A stretch of 64,000 bases of DNA from Paraburkholderia tropica (GTDB lineage: Bacteria; Pseudomonadota; Gammaproteobacteria; Burkholderiales; Burkholderiaceae), in contig NZ_FNZM01000016.1 in the NCBI RefSeq assembly GCF_900109265.1, forward strand, positions 124,001 through 188,000, written 5' to 3'. How positions within the stretch are numbered: position 1 is the stretch's first letter; each line of letters starts with the position of its first letter. Below, piece by piece: positions 15,626 through 24,593 of the stretch. The notes under the pieces are model-generated. The model had not been told where the DNA came from, searched no databases, and saw only the letters and a list, made by a program, of their open reading frames with translations. The position numbers were made by a program, and so were the translations under genes.

Positions 15626-16942
15626 ATGAAACGTACGAAGCTGACCGGCTGGATCGTGATCGGCATGCTATTGGGGATTGCCGTGGGTTACGGCTGTCAT
15701 CGCGCGATCGACGACGCGCAGAGCCTGAAGTCGGTCGCAGACGGCTTCGCGCTCGTCACCGACCTGTTCCTGCGGCTCATCAAAATGATCGTCGCGCCGC
15801 TGGTGTTCGCCACGCTCGTGGTGGGCGTCGCGAAGATGGGCGACGCGAAGGCGGTCGGTCGCGTAGGCGTGCGCACGCTCGCGTGGTTTCTCGGCGCGAC
15901 CTTTGTTTCATTGCTGCTGGGGGCGCTGGTCGCGAACTGGCTGCAACCGGGCGCGGGGCTGAATCTGCCTCTGCCCGATTCGCACGCCGCCACCGGCATT
16001 CAGGCGGGCGCGATTTCGATCCGCGAGTTCGTCACGCATCTGGTGCCCAAGAGCGTGGTGCAGGCCATGGCCGAAAACGAAATCCTGCAGATCGTGGTGT
16101 TTGCGGCGTTCTTCAGCCTCGGCATCATCGCGATCGGCGAGCAGGCGAAGGGCATCGTCAAACTGCTCGAACAGATTTCGGCGGTCATGTTCAAGGTGAC
16201 GGGCTACGTCATGGCGTTTGCGCCGGTCGCCGTGTTCGCCGCGCTCGCACACGTGGTGGCCATTCAGGGTCTGGGCGTGCTGCTCAGCTACGGGCGTTTC
16301 ATGGGCGTGTTCATTGGCGCGCTGGTGCTGCTGTGGTGCGCGATCGTCGCGGCGGGCGGTCTCGTGATCGGTGGCCGTGTGTTCGGACTCGTGCGCTCGG
16401 TGCGTCTGCCGATGCTGCTGGCGTTCAGCACGGCGAGCAGCGAATCGGCGTATCCGAAGCTGCTCGAACAACTCGAACGCAGCGGCGTGCCGCGCCGCAT
16501 TTCGAGCTTCGTGCTGCCGCTCGGCTATTCGTTCAATCTCGACGGCTCGATGATCTATTGCACCTTCGCCACGCTCTTTATCGCGCAGGCGTATGGCATT
16601 CACCTGTCGTTCATGGATCAGGCGGCAATGCTCGCGATCCTGATGCTCACGAGCAAGGGCATGGCGGCCGTGCCGAAAGCGTCGCTCGTCGTGATTGCGG
16701 CGACGCTCGGGCAATTCAATATTCCCGAAGCGGGTCTGCTGCTCATCATGGGCGTGGACACGTTCCTCGATATGGGGCGCACGGCGACCAACGTGCTCGG
16801 CAACAGCGTGGCCGCCGCCGTGGTGACGAAGTGGGAAGGCCAGCTTGGCCCGGTGTTGAGCGAGGACGAGTACGAAGCGCTCGCGACTGCGCGAGAGGAA
16901 GCGCATGCCGGCGCGGGTCTGGTCGAAGGCGTGACGACGTAA
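15626..16942 (+). CDS. Dicarboxylate/amino acid:cation symporter (DctA/GltP family)
   Basis: Inner-membrane Na+ or H+ symporter of the DAACS family, 438 residues. Family signatures: the serine-rich re-entrant loop AFSTASSESAYPK, the NLDGSMIYC segment, LTSKGMAAVPKAS for the second hairpin, and DMGRTATNVLGNSVAAAVV for the substrate-binding last helix. The Arg in MGRTATN is where acidic-substrate binders place their carboxylate-binding Arg, favouring C4-dicarboxylates or glutamate/aspartate. AAAGGAG precedes the ATG. It ends before a strong bidirectional terminator. Confidence 0.9.
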   Translation: MKRTKLTGWIVIGMLLGIAVGYGCHRAIDDAQSLKSVADGFALVTDLFLRLIKMIVAPLVFATLVVGVAKMGDAKAVGRVGVRTLAWFLGATFVSLLLGALVANWLQPGAGLNLPLPDSHAATGIQAGAISIREFVTHLVPKSVVQAMAENEILQIVVFAAFFSLGIIAIGEQAKGIVKLLEQISAVMFKVTGYVMAFAPVAVFAALAHVVAIQGLGVLLSYGRFMGVFIGALVLLWCAIVAAGGLVIGGRVFGLVRSVRLPMLLAFSTASSESAYPKLLEQLERSGVPRRISSFVLPLGYSFNLDGSMIYCTFATLFIAQAYGIHLSFMDQAAMLAILMLTSKGMAAVPKASLVVIAATLGQFNIPEAGLLLIMGVDTFLDMGRTATNVLGNSVAAAVVTKWEGQLGPVLSEDEYEALATAREEAHAGAGLVEGVTT

Positions 16943-16991
16943 TCCGTATCGTACGTAATCCGAATTAATCGTCGATCAAGATCATCCGGAT

Positions 16992-17031
16992 AAAAAACGG
17001 CGGCCCGCATCACGCGGCGCCGCCGTTTTTT
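16992..17031. terminator. Bidirectional intrinsic terminator
   Basis: AAAAAACGGCGGC ... GCCGCCGTTTTTT: a GC-rich stem with A-tract and T-tract on either side, placed between the convergent symporter and MFS genes. Confidence 0.85.
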
Positions 17032-17044
17032 ATTACCTTGCCGT

Positions 17045-18442
17045 TTAGCGGCTGATGTCTTCGAGCGAACGTCCGCGCGTCGCCGGTCCGAGCAGCACCA
17101 TCACGATCCCCACCAGCATCGACACGCCGATAAACATCGCCACGCCCGGCACGCCATAGTGGTGCAGCAGAATGCCGATCGCCAGCCCGGCGAACGCGGC
17201 GGCGATGCGGCTCCACGAATAGACGAAACCCACGGCGCGCGCCCGCACGCGCGTCGGGTACAGCTCGGCCTGGTAGCCGTGATACGCGTACGACATGATG
17301 TTCGCGGCGAGCGTGAACAGCACGCCCAGCACGATCAGCAGCCACGGCTGCGAAGCCTGCGCGAACAGCGCGATCACCACGGCCATGATCAGCAGGCCGC
17401 CGACGATCTGGGTCTTGCGTTCGAGCTTGTCCGCGAACCAGAAGCCGATGAGCGGCCCGAACGGATTCGCGATGGCGATCACGAACGCATACGCGAGGCT
17501 CTGCGTGACGTGAATGCCGCGCTCGATCAGCAGCGTCGGCACCCAGGCGGCGAAGCCGTAGAAGCCGATCACCTGCGCCATGTTGAAGATCGAGAGAATG
17601 ACCGTGCGACGCAGATACGGCGGCTTCAGCACTTCGGTGAGCGAGCCGGCACCGGCAATTTCCGGCGCGGCGCGCTCGGGCGCGGGCAGCGGCGTGCGGG
17701 TTTCGGCTTGCACGCGGCGCTCGATATCGGCGACGATGCGCTCCGCGTCGGCTTCGCGGCCGTTGCGCGCGAGCCAGCGCGGGCTTTCGGGAATGCGTCG
17801 GCGCACGAACCACACGACGATCGCGCCCAGCGAGCCGATCAGGATCACGACGCGCCAGTAGTCGAGGCCGAGCGGCTGTGTGTCCTTGAGCGCATAGGCG
17901 AGAAACGCGACCACCGGCACCGCGCAGAACGTGATGACCTGATTGAGCGCGTAGGCGCGGCCGCGTTCGCCGCGCGGAATCAGCTCGGAGATGTACGTGT
18001 CGATCGTCACGAGTTCGATACCGATACCGATGCCCGCGATGAATCGCCAGATGTTCAGCGCGAGGCCGGTGGTCTGGAACGCCATGATCGCCGTGCAGAC
18101 GATGTACCAGATCAGCGACCAGGTGAAGATCATGCGTCGGCCGAAGCGGTCCGCGACCTGGCCGAACACGAGTGCGCCGACCCAGAGACCCGCGAAGGTC
18201 GAGAATACGAAGGTGCCGAAGCCCGCCACTTTCAACGGCCCCAGCGCCGAAAAGAAGCCGAGCGACTCGGGCGTGAAGAGTCCGGCGTGGACCATGCCGG
18301 GCGCCACGTAGCCGGTGAAGAACAGGTCGTAGAACTCGAACACGCCGCCGAGCGACAGCAGGATCACCATGGTCCAGACGGTGCGTGACGGCGGCAGCCG
18401 GTCGAGGCGGGCCGCGATCTCCGCCGATGTTGGAGTCGACAT
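17045..18442 (-). CDS. MFS transporter, sugar/aromatic-acid porter type
   Basis: Twelve-helix inner-membrane transporter of 465 residues. It shows the MFS loop 2-3 motif as GQVADRFGRRMIF, the RIPESPRWLARNGR motif after helix 6 typical of the sugar-porter and related groups, and a long central cytoplasmic loop. FDLFFTGY-like residues in helix 1 (FYDLFFTGYVAPG) are common in proton-coupled acid transporters. The minus-strand sequence AAAGGAA precedes the ATG. Substrate unknown; no catabolic gene is adjacent. Confidence 0.88.
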   Translation of the reverse strand: MSTPTSAEIAARLDRLPPSRTVWTMVILLSLGGVFEFYDLFFTGYVAPGMVHAGLFTPESLGFFSALGPLKVAGFGTFVFSTFAGLWVGALVFGQVADRFGRRMIFTWSLIWYIVCTAIMAFQTTGLALNIWRFIAGIGIGIELVTIDTYISELIPRGERGRAYALNQVITFCAVPVVAFLAYALKDTQPLGLDYWRVVILIGSLGAIVVWFVRRRIPESPRWLARNGREADAERIVADIERRVQAETRTPLPAPERAAPEIAGAGSLTEVLKPPYLRRTVILSIFNMAQVIGFYGFAAWVPTLLIERGIHVTQSLAYAFVIAIANPFGPLIGFWFADKLERKTQIVGGLLIMAVVIALFAQASQPWLLIVLGVLFTLAANIMSYAYHGYQAELYPTRVRARAVGFVYSWSRIAAAFAGLAIGILLHHYGVPGVAMFIGVSMLVGIVMVLLGPATRGRSLEDISR

Positions 18443-18766
18443 CGAATTCCTTTTATGAGTTTCAGGTGCGAGCAGTGAGACCTGGCGCGGGCGAGCATGA
18501 GCGCGCAGGAGTTATGCCGCAGCTTAATTGAGGCGGCGCTTCACGGCACCTGGTTGAAACCCAGCTTGAAGGCGGGCGGCGGGGATCGTCGGTCGCGCGG
18601 GGACGTAAAGAGAAGCGCGAGCAGCGGCGTTTCGAGCGTCGATTGCCCGATGCCGCTGTTGGGCCATTGCGCGGCAAACGCGCTTGATCGGGGAGATCGC
18701 GCCTGCGCGGCGCGATGCCTGTCGTGAGGTCTGGCGTGAGGTCTGGCGCGATGCCTGGCGTTGCGC
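18443..18766. other. Intergenic region with short repeats
   Basis: No supported gene between the two leftward MFS genes. It contains a 12-bp direct repeat GTGAGGTCTGGC (18724-18735, 18736-18747) and a degenerate third copy (18748-18759), adjoining the end of the DHA2 gene. Confidence 0.55.
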
Positions 18767-20164
18767 CTATCGACCGCCCGCCGCCACGGCTTTCACCGTC
18801 GCGCGCGCCGGCGGCGCTTCCTCGATGCCGCGGAAGATCAGCGCGGAGATCAGCGTGATCGCGCCCACGGAAGCGAAGCTCACGCGAAAGCCCAGCGCCA
18901 CCGAGTCCCAATGCGCGGCGACGAGGCTCACGAGCGCGCCACCGATGGTCACGCCGAGGCCCATCGCGAGCATCTGCACCATCGAAAAGAGGCTGTTGCC
19001 GCTGCCCGCGTCTTCGTGCGAGAGACCCTTGAGCGTGATGCTGTTCATCGCCGCGAACTGCATCGAATTGGCCGCGCCGAAGATCGCCAGCACGACGAGT
19101 GAGACGATGACCGGCGTGCCGCGCGAAATCAGTGCGAACGCGACGATCGAGCCGCCGACGATCAGCGTGTTGACGAGCAGGAAGGTGTCGTAGCCGTAGC
19201 GGCGGATCAGCGGCGCGATCCAGCGTTTGGCGACCGTGCCCGCGAGCGCGGCCGGCAGCATCATGAGGCCGGAATGCAGCGGCGTGTAGCCGAGTTCGAG
19301 CTGCATGAGCAGCGGCACGAGAAACGGCACCGCGCTGGAACCGACGCGGCAGACGAGATTGCCGATCAGACCCACGCTGAAGTTGGGCTCGCCGAACAGC
19401 GCAAGCTTGAAAAGCGGATCGCGGCGGCGGCGCGCATAGGGCACGTAGGCGAACGCGGAGGCGAGGCCGAGCGCGAAGAGTCCCGCCGACCAGGCTGCGC
19501 GATGCGTCTGCACCGGCGCGTCGAAGGCGAGCGAAAACGCAATCATGCACAGCGAGACCAGCGCGCAGCCGATCACGTCGAACGGCGGCGCGGCGGTGCC
19601 CGAACTGCGCGGCAGATAGCGCCACACCATGAACAGACCGGCGGCGCCGATCGGCACGTTGATCAGGAAGATCCAGTGCCAGGTGATGGCCTGCACGAAC
19701 CAGCCGCCGAGCGTCGGGCCGACGATCGGACCGACCTGGCCCGCGACCGAAATCAGCGCGAGCGCGGAGACGTATTGCTCGCCCGTCACGGCGCGCAGCA
19801 CGGCGAGGCGGCCGATCGGCATCAGCATCGAGCCACCGACGCCTTGCAGTACGCGCGCAATGACGAGTTCGCCGAGCGTATGCGCGCTCGCGCAGCACAG
19901 CGAGCCGAGCACGAAGATGAGGATGGCGGTGAAGTAGACGCGGCGCGTGCCGAAGCGGTCGGCGAGCCAGCCCGAAGCGGGCGTGAGCATGGCCATGGTG
20001 AGCGTGTAGGCGACGATCACCGGCTGCATCATGAGCGGTTTGACGCCGAGGCTGTGCGCCATGGAAGGCAGGGCGGTGTTGACGATCGTCGTGTCCAGCG
20101 CCTGCATGAAAAAGCCTGCGGCGACGATCCACAGCAGCGCCGTCTGGCTTGAATCCTTGTTCAT
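18767..20164 (-). CDS. MFS multidrug efflux transporter, DHA2 family
   Basis: A 465-residue drug:H+ antiporter-2 type protein. The motif LDTTIVNTALPSMA in helix 1 is the DHA2 signature; GWLADRFGTRRVY is the loop 2-3 motif; RVLQGVGGSMLMPIGRL and GQVGPIVGPTLGGWF are motifs of helices 4 and 5 of drug exporters. It most resembles the MdtD group. The start ATG at 20164 (MNKDSS) fits family length; an earlier in-frame ATG at 20236 is possible. It diverges from a LysR gene across a palindromic site, so that regulator probably controls it. Confidence 0.9.
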   Translation of the reverse strand: MNKDSSQTALLWIVAAGFFMQALDTTIVNTALPSMAHSLGVKPLMMQPVIVAYTLTMAMLTPASGWLADRFGTRRVYFTAILIFVLGSLCCASAHTLGELVIARVLQGVGGSMLMPIGRLAVLRAVTGEQYVSALALISVAGQVGPIVGPTLGGWFVQAITWHWIFLINVPIGAAGLFMVWRYLPRSSGTAAPPFDVIGCALVSLCMIAFSLAFDAPVQTHRAAWSAGLFALGLASAFAYVPYARRRRDPLFKLALFGEPNFSVGLIGNLVCRVGSSAVPFLVPLLMQLELGYTPLHSGLMMLPAALAGTVAKRWIAPLIRRYGYDTFLLVNTLIVGGSIVAFALISRGTPVIVSLVVLAIFGAANSMQFAAMNSITLKGLSHEDAGSGNSLFSMVQMLAMGLGVTIGGALVSLVAAHWDSVALGFRVSFASVGAITLISALIFRGIEEAPPARATVKAVAAGGR

Positions 20165-20282
20165 GGGAACGTCTTGGCGGGGCGCGAACGGTGGGGAAAC
20201 ACGGGCGCGCAGCGCGGAAATCTGCAATGACGCCATGATATTGTCATCGCGGGCAATCGGGAACCCCACTCAGGACGTTGAC

Positions 20283-20305
20283 TGTTATCGGTTTTGCCGA
20301 TAACA
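20283..20305. promoter_or_regulatory. LysR-type operator between efflux gene and lysR
   Basis: Perfect inverted repeat TGTTATCGG-TTTTG-CCGATAACA, containing the T-N11-A pattern of LysR boxes. It lies 7 bp before the LysR start codon and 118 bp before the divergent efflux gene. Confidence 0.7.
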
Positions 20306-20312
20306 ATGCGGC

Positions 20313-21173
20313 ATGCTCAATCCCACCTGGCTCAAATCCTTCGCGACTGTCGCGGCCTGCCACAGCTTCACTGCTGCGGCGCGGCAACTCGGCCTGACGC
20401 AGTCGAGCGTGAGCGACCATATTCGCCGGCTCGAACAGGAAATCGGCCGCCGCCTGTTCGTGCGCGACACCCATACGCTCGCGATCACGCCCGACGGCGA
20501 GGCCATGCTCGCGCACGCGGGCGCGATCCTCCAGGCGATCAACCGCGCCGAATCGCAATTCCGCGCGCCGCGCCTGAAGGGCCGCGTGCGGCTCGGTTCC
20601 TCCGACGACATCGCGCTCGGCCCGCTGCCCACCGTGCTCACAGCGTTTCGCAATGCGCATCCGGACGTCGAGCTGGAAATCATCATCGGCATGACGGGGC
20701 GGCTTTACGAGCTGCTCGACGCGGGCGCGATCGACCTGATGGTGGGCAAGCGGCGGCTCGGCGACAAGCGCGGCGTGGCGCTCTTCACCGGGCGGCTCGA
20801 ATGGCTCGCGCGCACCGGCACGATGGTCGATCTCACGCAGCCGCTGCCGCTCAATCTCGTGGCCGAGCCGAGCGTCACGCGCGCCGTGGTGCTCGACGCG
20901 CTCGCGCAAACCGACTTTCGCTGGCAGATCGTGTGCACGAGCAGCAGTCACTCGGGCTGCGTGGCGGCGGCGCGCGGCGGTCTGGGCATCACGGTGCGGC
21001 CGCAGTACCTGGCGGCGCGCGGTCTCGCGCCGCCGCTCAATGTCGCGAGCCTGCCGGTGTTGCCGGACGTCGAATTCATCGCGCTCGCGGCGAAGCGCCT
21101 GAGCCGTCCCGCGCAAACGCTGATGCAATTGCTGCACGACAGCGATCTGCGTGGCTCGTGGATCGGCGAATGA
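20313..21173 (+). CDS. LysR-family transcriptional regulator
   Basis: A 286-residue LTTR. The N-terminal winged helix-turn-helix (FATVAACHSFTAAARQLGLTQSSVSDHIRRLEQEIGRRLF) is followed by a two-lobed effector domain (VRLGSSDDIALGPLPTVLTAF onwards). It is divergent from the DHA2 efflux gene, with a perfect inverted repeat in between. Efflux control and self-regulation are the likely roles. Confidence 0.93.
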   Translation: MLNPTWLKSFATVAACHSFTAAARQLGLTQSSVSDHIRRLEQEIGRRLFVRDTHTLAITPDGEAMLAHAGAILQAINRAESQFRAPRLKGRVRLGSSDDIALGPLPTVLTAFRNAHPDVELEIIIGMTGRLYELLDAGAIDLMVGKRRLGDKRGVALFTGRLEWLARTGTMVDLTQPLPLNLVAEPSVTRAVVLDALAQTDFRWQIVCTSSSHSGCVAAARGGLGITVRPQYLAARGLAPPLNVASLPVLPDVEFIALAAKRLSRPAQTLMQLLHDSDLRGSWIGE

Positions 21174-21259
21174 GGCGCGCCCGTTTCCGCACGATCGGGC
21201 GCGCGCCGCACGCGCGTCTGGTGTAAGATCCGCCGCCTGGCATCAGGTATTAGCGGCAG

Positions 21260-21490
21260 GTGAATGATATGGATCGAAAAACAGCGGAGCGTCTGCTCGT
21301 CGACGCGGACAGGATTGCCGAATTCGTTCTCGAATGTTTCGATCTGACGCTCGACGCGCCGCAAGGGCGCGAGCTTTACGACCGCGCGTTCAGCCTCTAC
21401 CTGAAGCGCGAAGCGGGCGACGTGCCGCTCGCCGATCTCTACGACGCGCTCAAGGGCCACGGCGAGTTGCCGGAAGCGCCCGCGGCCTGA
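21260..21490 (+). CDS. Small acidic hypothetical protein
   Basis: A 76-residue soluble protein rich in Asp, Glu and Leu (ERLLVDADRIAEFVLECFDLTLD), predicted helical. AGGTG lies just before the ATG at 21260. Not recognised beyond being a short conserved-looking helical protein; no domain, no membrane segment. Confidence 0.6.
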   Translation: MNDMDRKTAERLLVDADRIAEFVLECFDLTLDAPQGRELYDRAFSLYLKREAGDVPLADLYDALKGHGELPEAPAA

Positions 21491-21570
21491 ACGTGCATCG
21501 CGCGCGGGCTCGCGGCCCGCGCATCGCGTTGCAAACGTCCGTTTTCCAGACTTAGCCCACTCAGCCCGAT

Positions 21571-23022
21571 TCAGCCTGACTCCCCCGCGCGCGCCGCATA
21601 GGCACGCACGGGCGCATCGGCATCGTCCTCGGCCAGCGCTTCGAGCGAGAGCCCTTTCGTTTCGATGCCCATGACCGCCACGGCCAGCGCGGCGACGACG
21701 AACGACAGCGCGCCGAGCGTGAACACGCCGCTTTGTCCGAAGACCGGCAGCACGACGCCCACGGCGTACGGGCCGATCAGCGAGCCGACGCGCCCGATCG
21801 CCGAGGCGAATCCCGATCCCGTCGCGCGCGCGCCCGTGCCGTACAACTCCGGCGTGTAGGTGTAGAGCACGGCCCACATCCCGAACATGAAGAACTGCAT
21901 CGCGAGCCCCGAGCCGATCAGCAGCGCGGCGCTTTGCAGATGCAGCGCCGTTTGTCCGTAGACCCACGCCATCGCGCCCGCGCCGACGAGCGAGGCCACG
22001 CAGGTCGGCTTGCGGCCGATGCGTTCGACGAGCCACGCCGCGCACAGGAAGCCGGGGATGCCGCCGAGCGAAATCAGCACGGTATAGAGCACGGACTTCG
22101 TGACAGTCGCGCCCGCTTGCTGCATCAGCGCGCCGAGCCAGGACGTGAGGCCGTAAAAACCGAGCAGCGCGAAGAACCACAGCGCCCAGACCATGATCGT
22201 GCGGCGCCGGTACGCGGCGCTCCAGATTTCGCGGAACGCGCCGTGCGGCCGGTTCAGCGCCGATCCTGCCGGGGACGTTTGACGCGCAGGCGCGGGCAGC
22301 GTGGCGACGCCGAGCGTGCGCATGACCTGGGCTTCGATCTTCGTGGTGACGGCATCCGCTTCGGCGCTGCGGCCGCGATGTTCGAGCCAGCGCGGCGACT
22401 CCGGCACGATGCGGCGCACAATCAGCACGAACAGCGCGGGAATCGCGAGCAGCGCGAACACCGTGCGCCAGCCGAAATGCGGCAGCACGAAATACGAGGC
22501 GACGCCCGCGGCGATGAAACCGAGCGGCCAGAAGCCGTCCATCAGCGCGACGAGGCGGCCGCGTTTCGCGGCGGGCACGAACTCGGAAAGCAGCGTTTGC
22601 GCGACGGGGAACTCCATGCCCATGCCGACGCCGAGCAGCACGCGCCAGAGGATCAGCGCATCGACGCTGTGTGCTGTAGAGCACAGATACGAGGCCGCGC
22701 CCCAGAGCACCATGCTCCACTGGAAGACCGGCCGTCGGCCGAATCGGTCCGACAACAGGCCCGCGAGCGCGGCGCCCAGCACCATGCCGAAAAAGCTCGC
22801 GCTCGCCACGAGTCCCGCCGTCGCGCTCGACAGGCCGAACTCGGTCTTGATCGAGCCGAGCACGAAAGTCATCGTGCCGAGATCCACGGAATCGAAGAAG
22901 AACGCCACCGCGATGATCAGGAAGATCGTGCGGTGATACGGCGAATACGGCAGACGTTCGAGCCGCGCGGCGGCGTTGGCCGATGTCGCGCGTGCCGGTG
23001 CATGGGGCGAATGGCGTGTCAT
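21571..23022 (-). CDS. MFS transporter, sugar/aromatic-acid porter type
   Basis: A 483-residue twelve-helix transporter with FFFDSVDLGTMTFV in helix 1, AGLLSDRFGRRPVF in loop 2-3 and RIVPESPRWLEHRGR after helix 6. The architecture matches the transporter at 17045 but they are clearly different proteins. The minus-strand AGGAA precedes the ATG at 23022 (MTRHSPH), which is preferred over the longer upstream frame. Substrate unknown. Confidence 0.88.
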   Translation of the reverse strand: MTRHSPHAPARATSANAAARLERLPYSPYHRTIFLIIAVAFFFDSVDLGTMTFVLGSIKTEFGLSSATAGLVASASFFGMVLGAALAGLLSDRFGRRPVFQWSMVLWGAASYLCSTAHSVDALILWRVLLGVGMGMEFPVAQTLLSEFVPAAKRGRLVALMDGFWPLGFIAAGVASYFVLPHFGWRTVFALLAIPALFVLIVRRIVPESPRWLEHRGRSAEADAVTTKIEAQVMRTLGVATLPAPARQTSPAGSALNRPHGAFREIWSAAYRRRTIMVWALWFFALLGFYGLTSWLGALMQQAGATVTKSVLYTVLISLGGIPGFLCAAWLVERIGRKPTCVASLVGAGAMAWVYGQTALHLQSAALLIGSGLAMQFFMFGMWAVLYTYTPELYGTGARATGSGFASAIGRVGSLIGPYAVGVVLPVFGQSGVFTLGALSFVVAALAVAVMGIETKGLSLEALAEDDADAPVRAYAARAGESG

Positions 23023-23411
23023 GTCGTTCCTGTCGTCTGGAAGCGCGACCCGGTGCGCGGGTGCGGCGCGCGCCGGTCGATGACCGGGCGATCCAGTAGA
23101 CGCCGCCATTAATGTCAGACATAGAACAGAACCGGCGTGGGAATGGAATGCGGGCGTCGCGCCGCAGCGAGCCATTGCGGTGCATTCATGTCCGCGCGGA
23201 CTAAATCTTGGCGTAAAAGGCCAGCCGTCAGCCCGTAGACTGATCACCGGAAAAACCGCCGCACATCGCGCTTTCGCGCAGACCGAAGCCGAAGCGCACA
23301 GCAAAGTTCAGATCAAAAGACCCAAGCCGAGGCTGAAAGCCGAGCTTGAAGACAGCACGGAGACAACGCGTTGCAATACGGGTGGCAGCGCGGAATGAGA
23401 ACGGGTGAACG
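23023..23411. other. Intergenic region, nothing recognised
   Basis: Divergent gap between the MFS gene and the acyltransferase gene. It presumably holds both promoters, but no motif stands out. Confidence 0.5.
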
Positions 23412-24536
23412 ATGACGACCATAAGAGACCGCTTGGTGTTCGGGGAACAGCCGCAGATTGCCCCGCTATCTCTGCCGCAGCCGCAGCAATCGCAGCCGTC
23501 GCCACAACCGCAGCCGTTCGCCAGGCTATCGAGGCAGGCGCGCGCGCGCGAAGTTGCGTCGGCCGCGTCGGCCGCGTCGTCGTCGGCCGATGTGGAGTCG
23601 AAGTTCGCGCGCGCGCATTCGATTTTTCACGAACGCTGGTGGCTCGACATCGCGACGCAAGGCAACTGGGCGCTCGCGACCGTCAAGCAGGACGACGCGG
23701 TGCTCGGCGAAATGCCGTACGCGCTGATCCGCCGGCGCGTGTGGCGCATTTCGCATCTGCCGCCGCTCACGCGCACGCTCGGTCCGGTGATTGCGCCGGT
23801 CACGGGCAGCGCGGCGCGTCAGCGTCGTCATCAGCTCGAAGTGACGGCGCGGCTGATCGAGCAATTGCCTGCGTGTGACAGCTTTTTCCAGGTGCTCGAT
23901 CCGCGCGTGGACGACGCGATCGCGTTCGCGCTGCGCGGCTATACGGTGTCGGCGCGCTACACCTTCCGTCTCGATGCGCAATGCACGCAGGACGAGGCAT
24001 GGTCGCGGCTCGACAGCAAGACGCGCAACGTGATTCGCGGCGCGGCGCGCGAGCTGACCGTCGCGCCCATCGCGACGCCGGGCGAATTCCTCGGCTTTTA
24101 CGAGGACAATCTGCGCGCGCGCTCGCGCAGCAACGCCTATGGCAGCGCGGTCATGCGCCAGCTCGTCAACACGTTCGTCGAACGCAAGTCGGGCACGCTG
24201 CTGGGCGCGTATGGGCCGGGCGCGAAGCTCGTCGCGGCCATCGGTCTCGTGTGGGATCAGCAGGCGATGTATTTTCTGCTTTCGTCGCGCATGCCCGAGG
24301 CGCATTGCGGCTCGATCAGTCTGCTGATCTGGAGCGGCATCCAGCGCGCGATCGAAAGCGGACTCATCTTCGATTTCGACGGTTTTTCGAGCCCGTCAAC
24401 ATTCAGCTTTCTCAATGGTTTTGGCGCGACGCTCACGCAGCGGCTCGGCGTCGAACGGCATGGCACCGCGTATCTGCTGGCGCGCACGCTCAAGCGGCGG
24501 CTCGCGCCGGGTTCCGTGTTTGCACCGAATCTATAA
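23412..24536 (+). CDS. FemAB/GNAT-like acyltransferase
   Basis: A 374-residue soluble protein with a Pro/Gln-rich low-complexity N-terminus (about 18-36) and then a GNAT-fold domain of the FemAB/BioF2-like type. Typical blocks are WSRLDSKTRNVIRGAARE, FYEDNLRARSRSNAYG, and the late AHCGSISLLIWSGIQRAIESGL and FDFDGFSSPSTFSFLNGFGA. Relatives occur in polysaccharide or lipid modification clusters. It converges on a glycosyltransferase gene 57 bp away, in line with a role in surface glycan modification; that is inference. Confidence 0.75.
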   Translation: MTTIRDRLVFGEQPQIAPLSLPQPQQSQPSPQPQPFARLSRQARAREVASAASAASSSADVESKFARAHSIFHERWWLDIATQGNWALATVKQDDAVLGEMPYALIRRRVWRISHLPPLTRTLGPVIAPVTGSAARQRRHQLEVTARLIEQLPACDSFFQVLDPRVDDAIAFALRGYTVSARYTFRLDAQCTQDEAWSRLDSKTRNVIRGAARELTVAPIATPGEFLGFYEDNLRARSRSNAYGSAVMRQLVNTFVERKSGTLLGAYGPGAKLVAAIGLVWDQQAMYFLLSSRMPEAHCGSISLLIWSGIQRAIESGLIFDFDGFSSPSTFSFLNGFGATLTQRLGVERHGTAYLLARTLKRRLAPGSVFAPNL

Positions 24537-24593
24537 GGACGTTGGGAATGCGGCGCGTTCGATCCGGGCGCGCCGTGAATGCAGACGATTGAA

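Noticed and set aside
15075..15626. 183-codon leftward frame before the symporter gene
   Set aside because: Cys-rich, no ribosome-binding site or domain; overlaps a promoter region with operator-like repeats.
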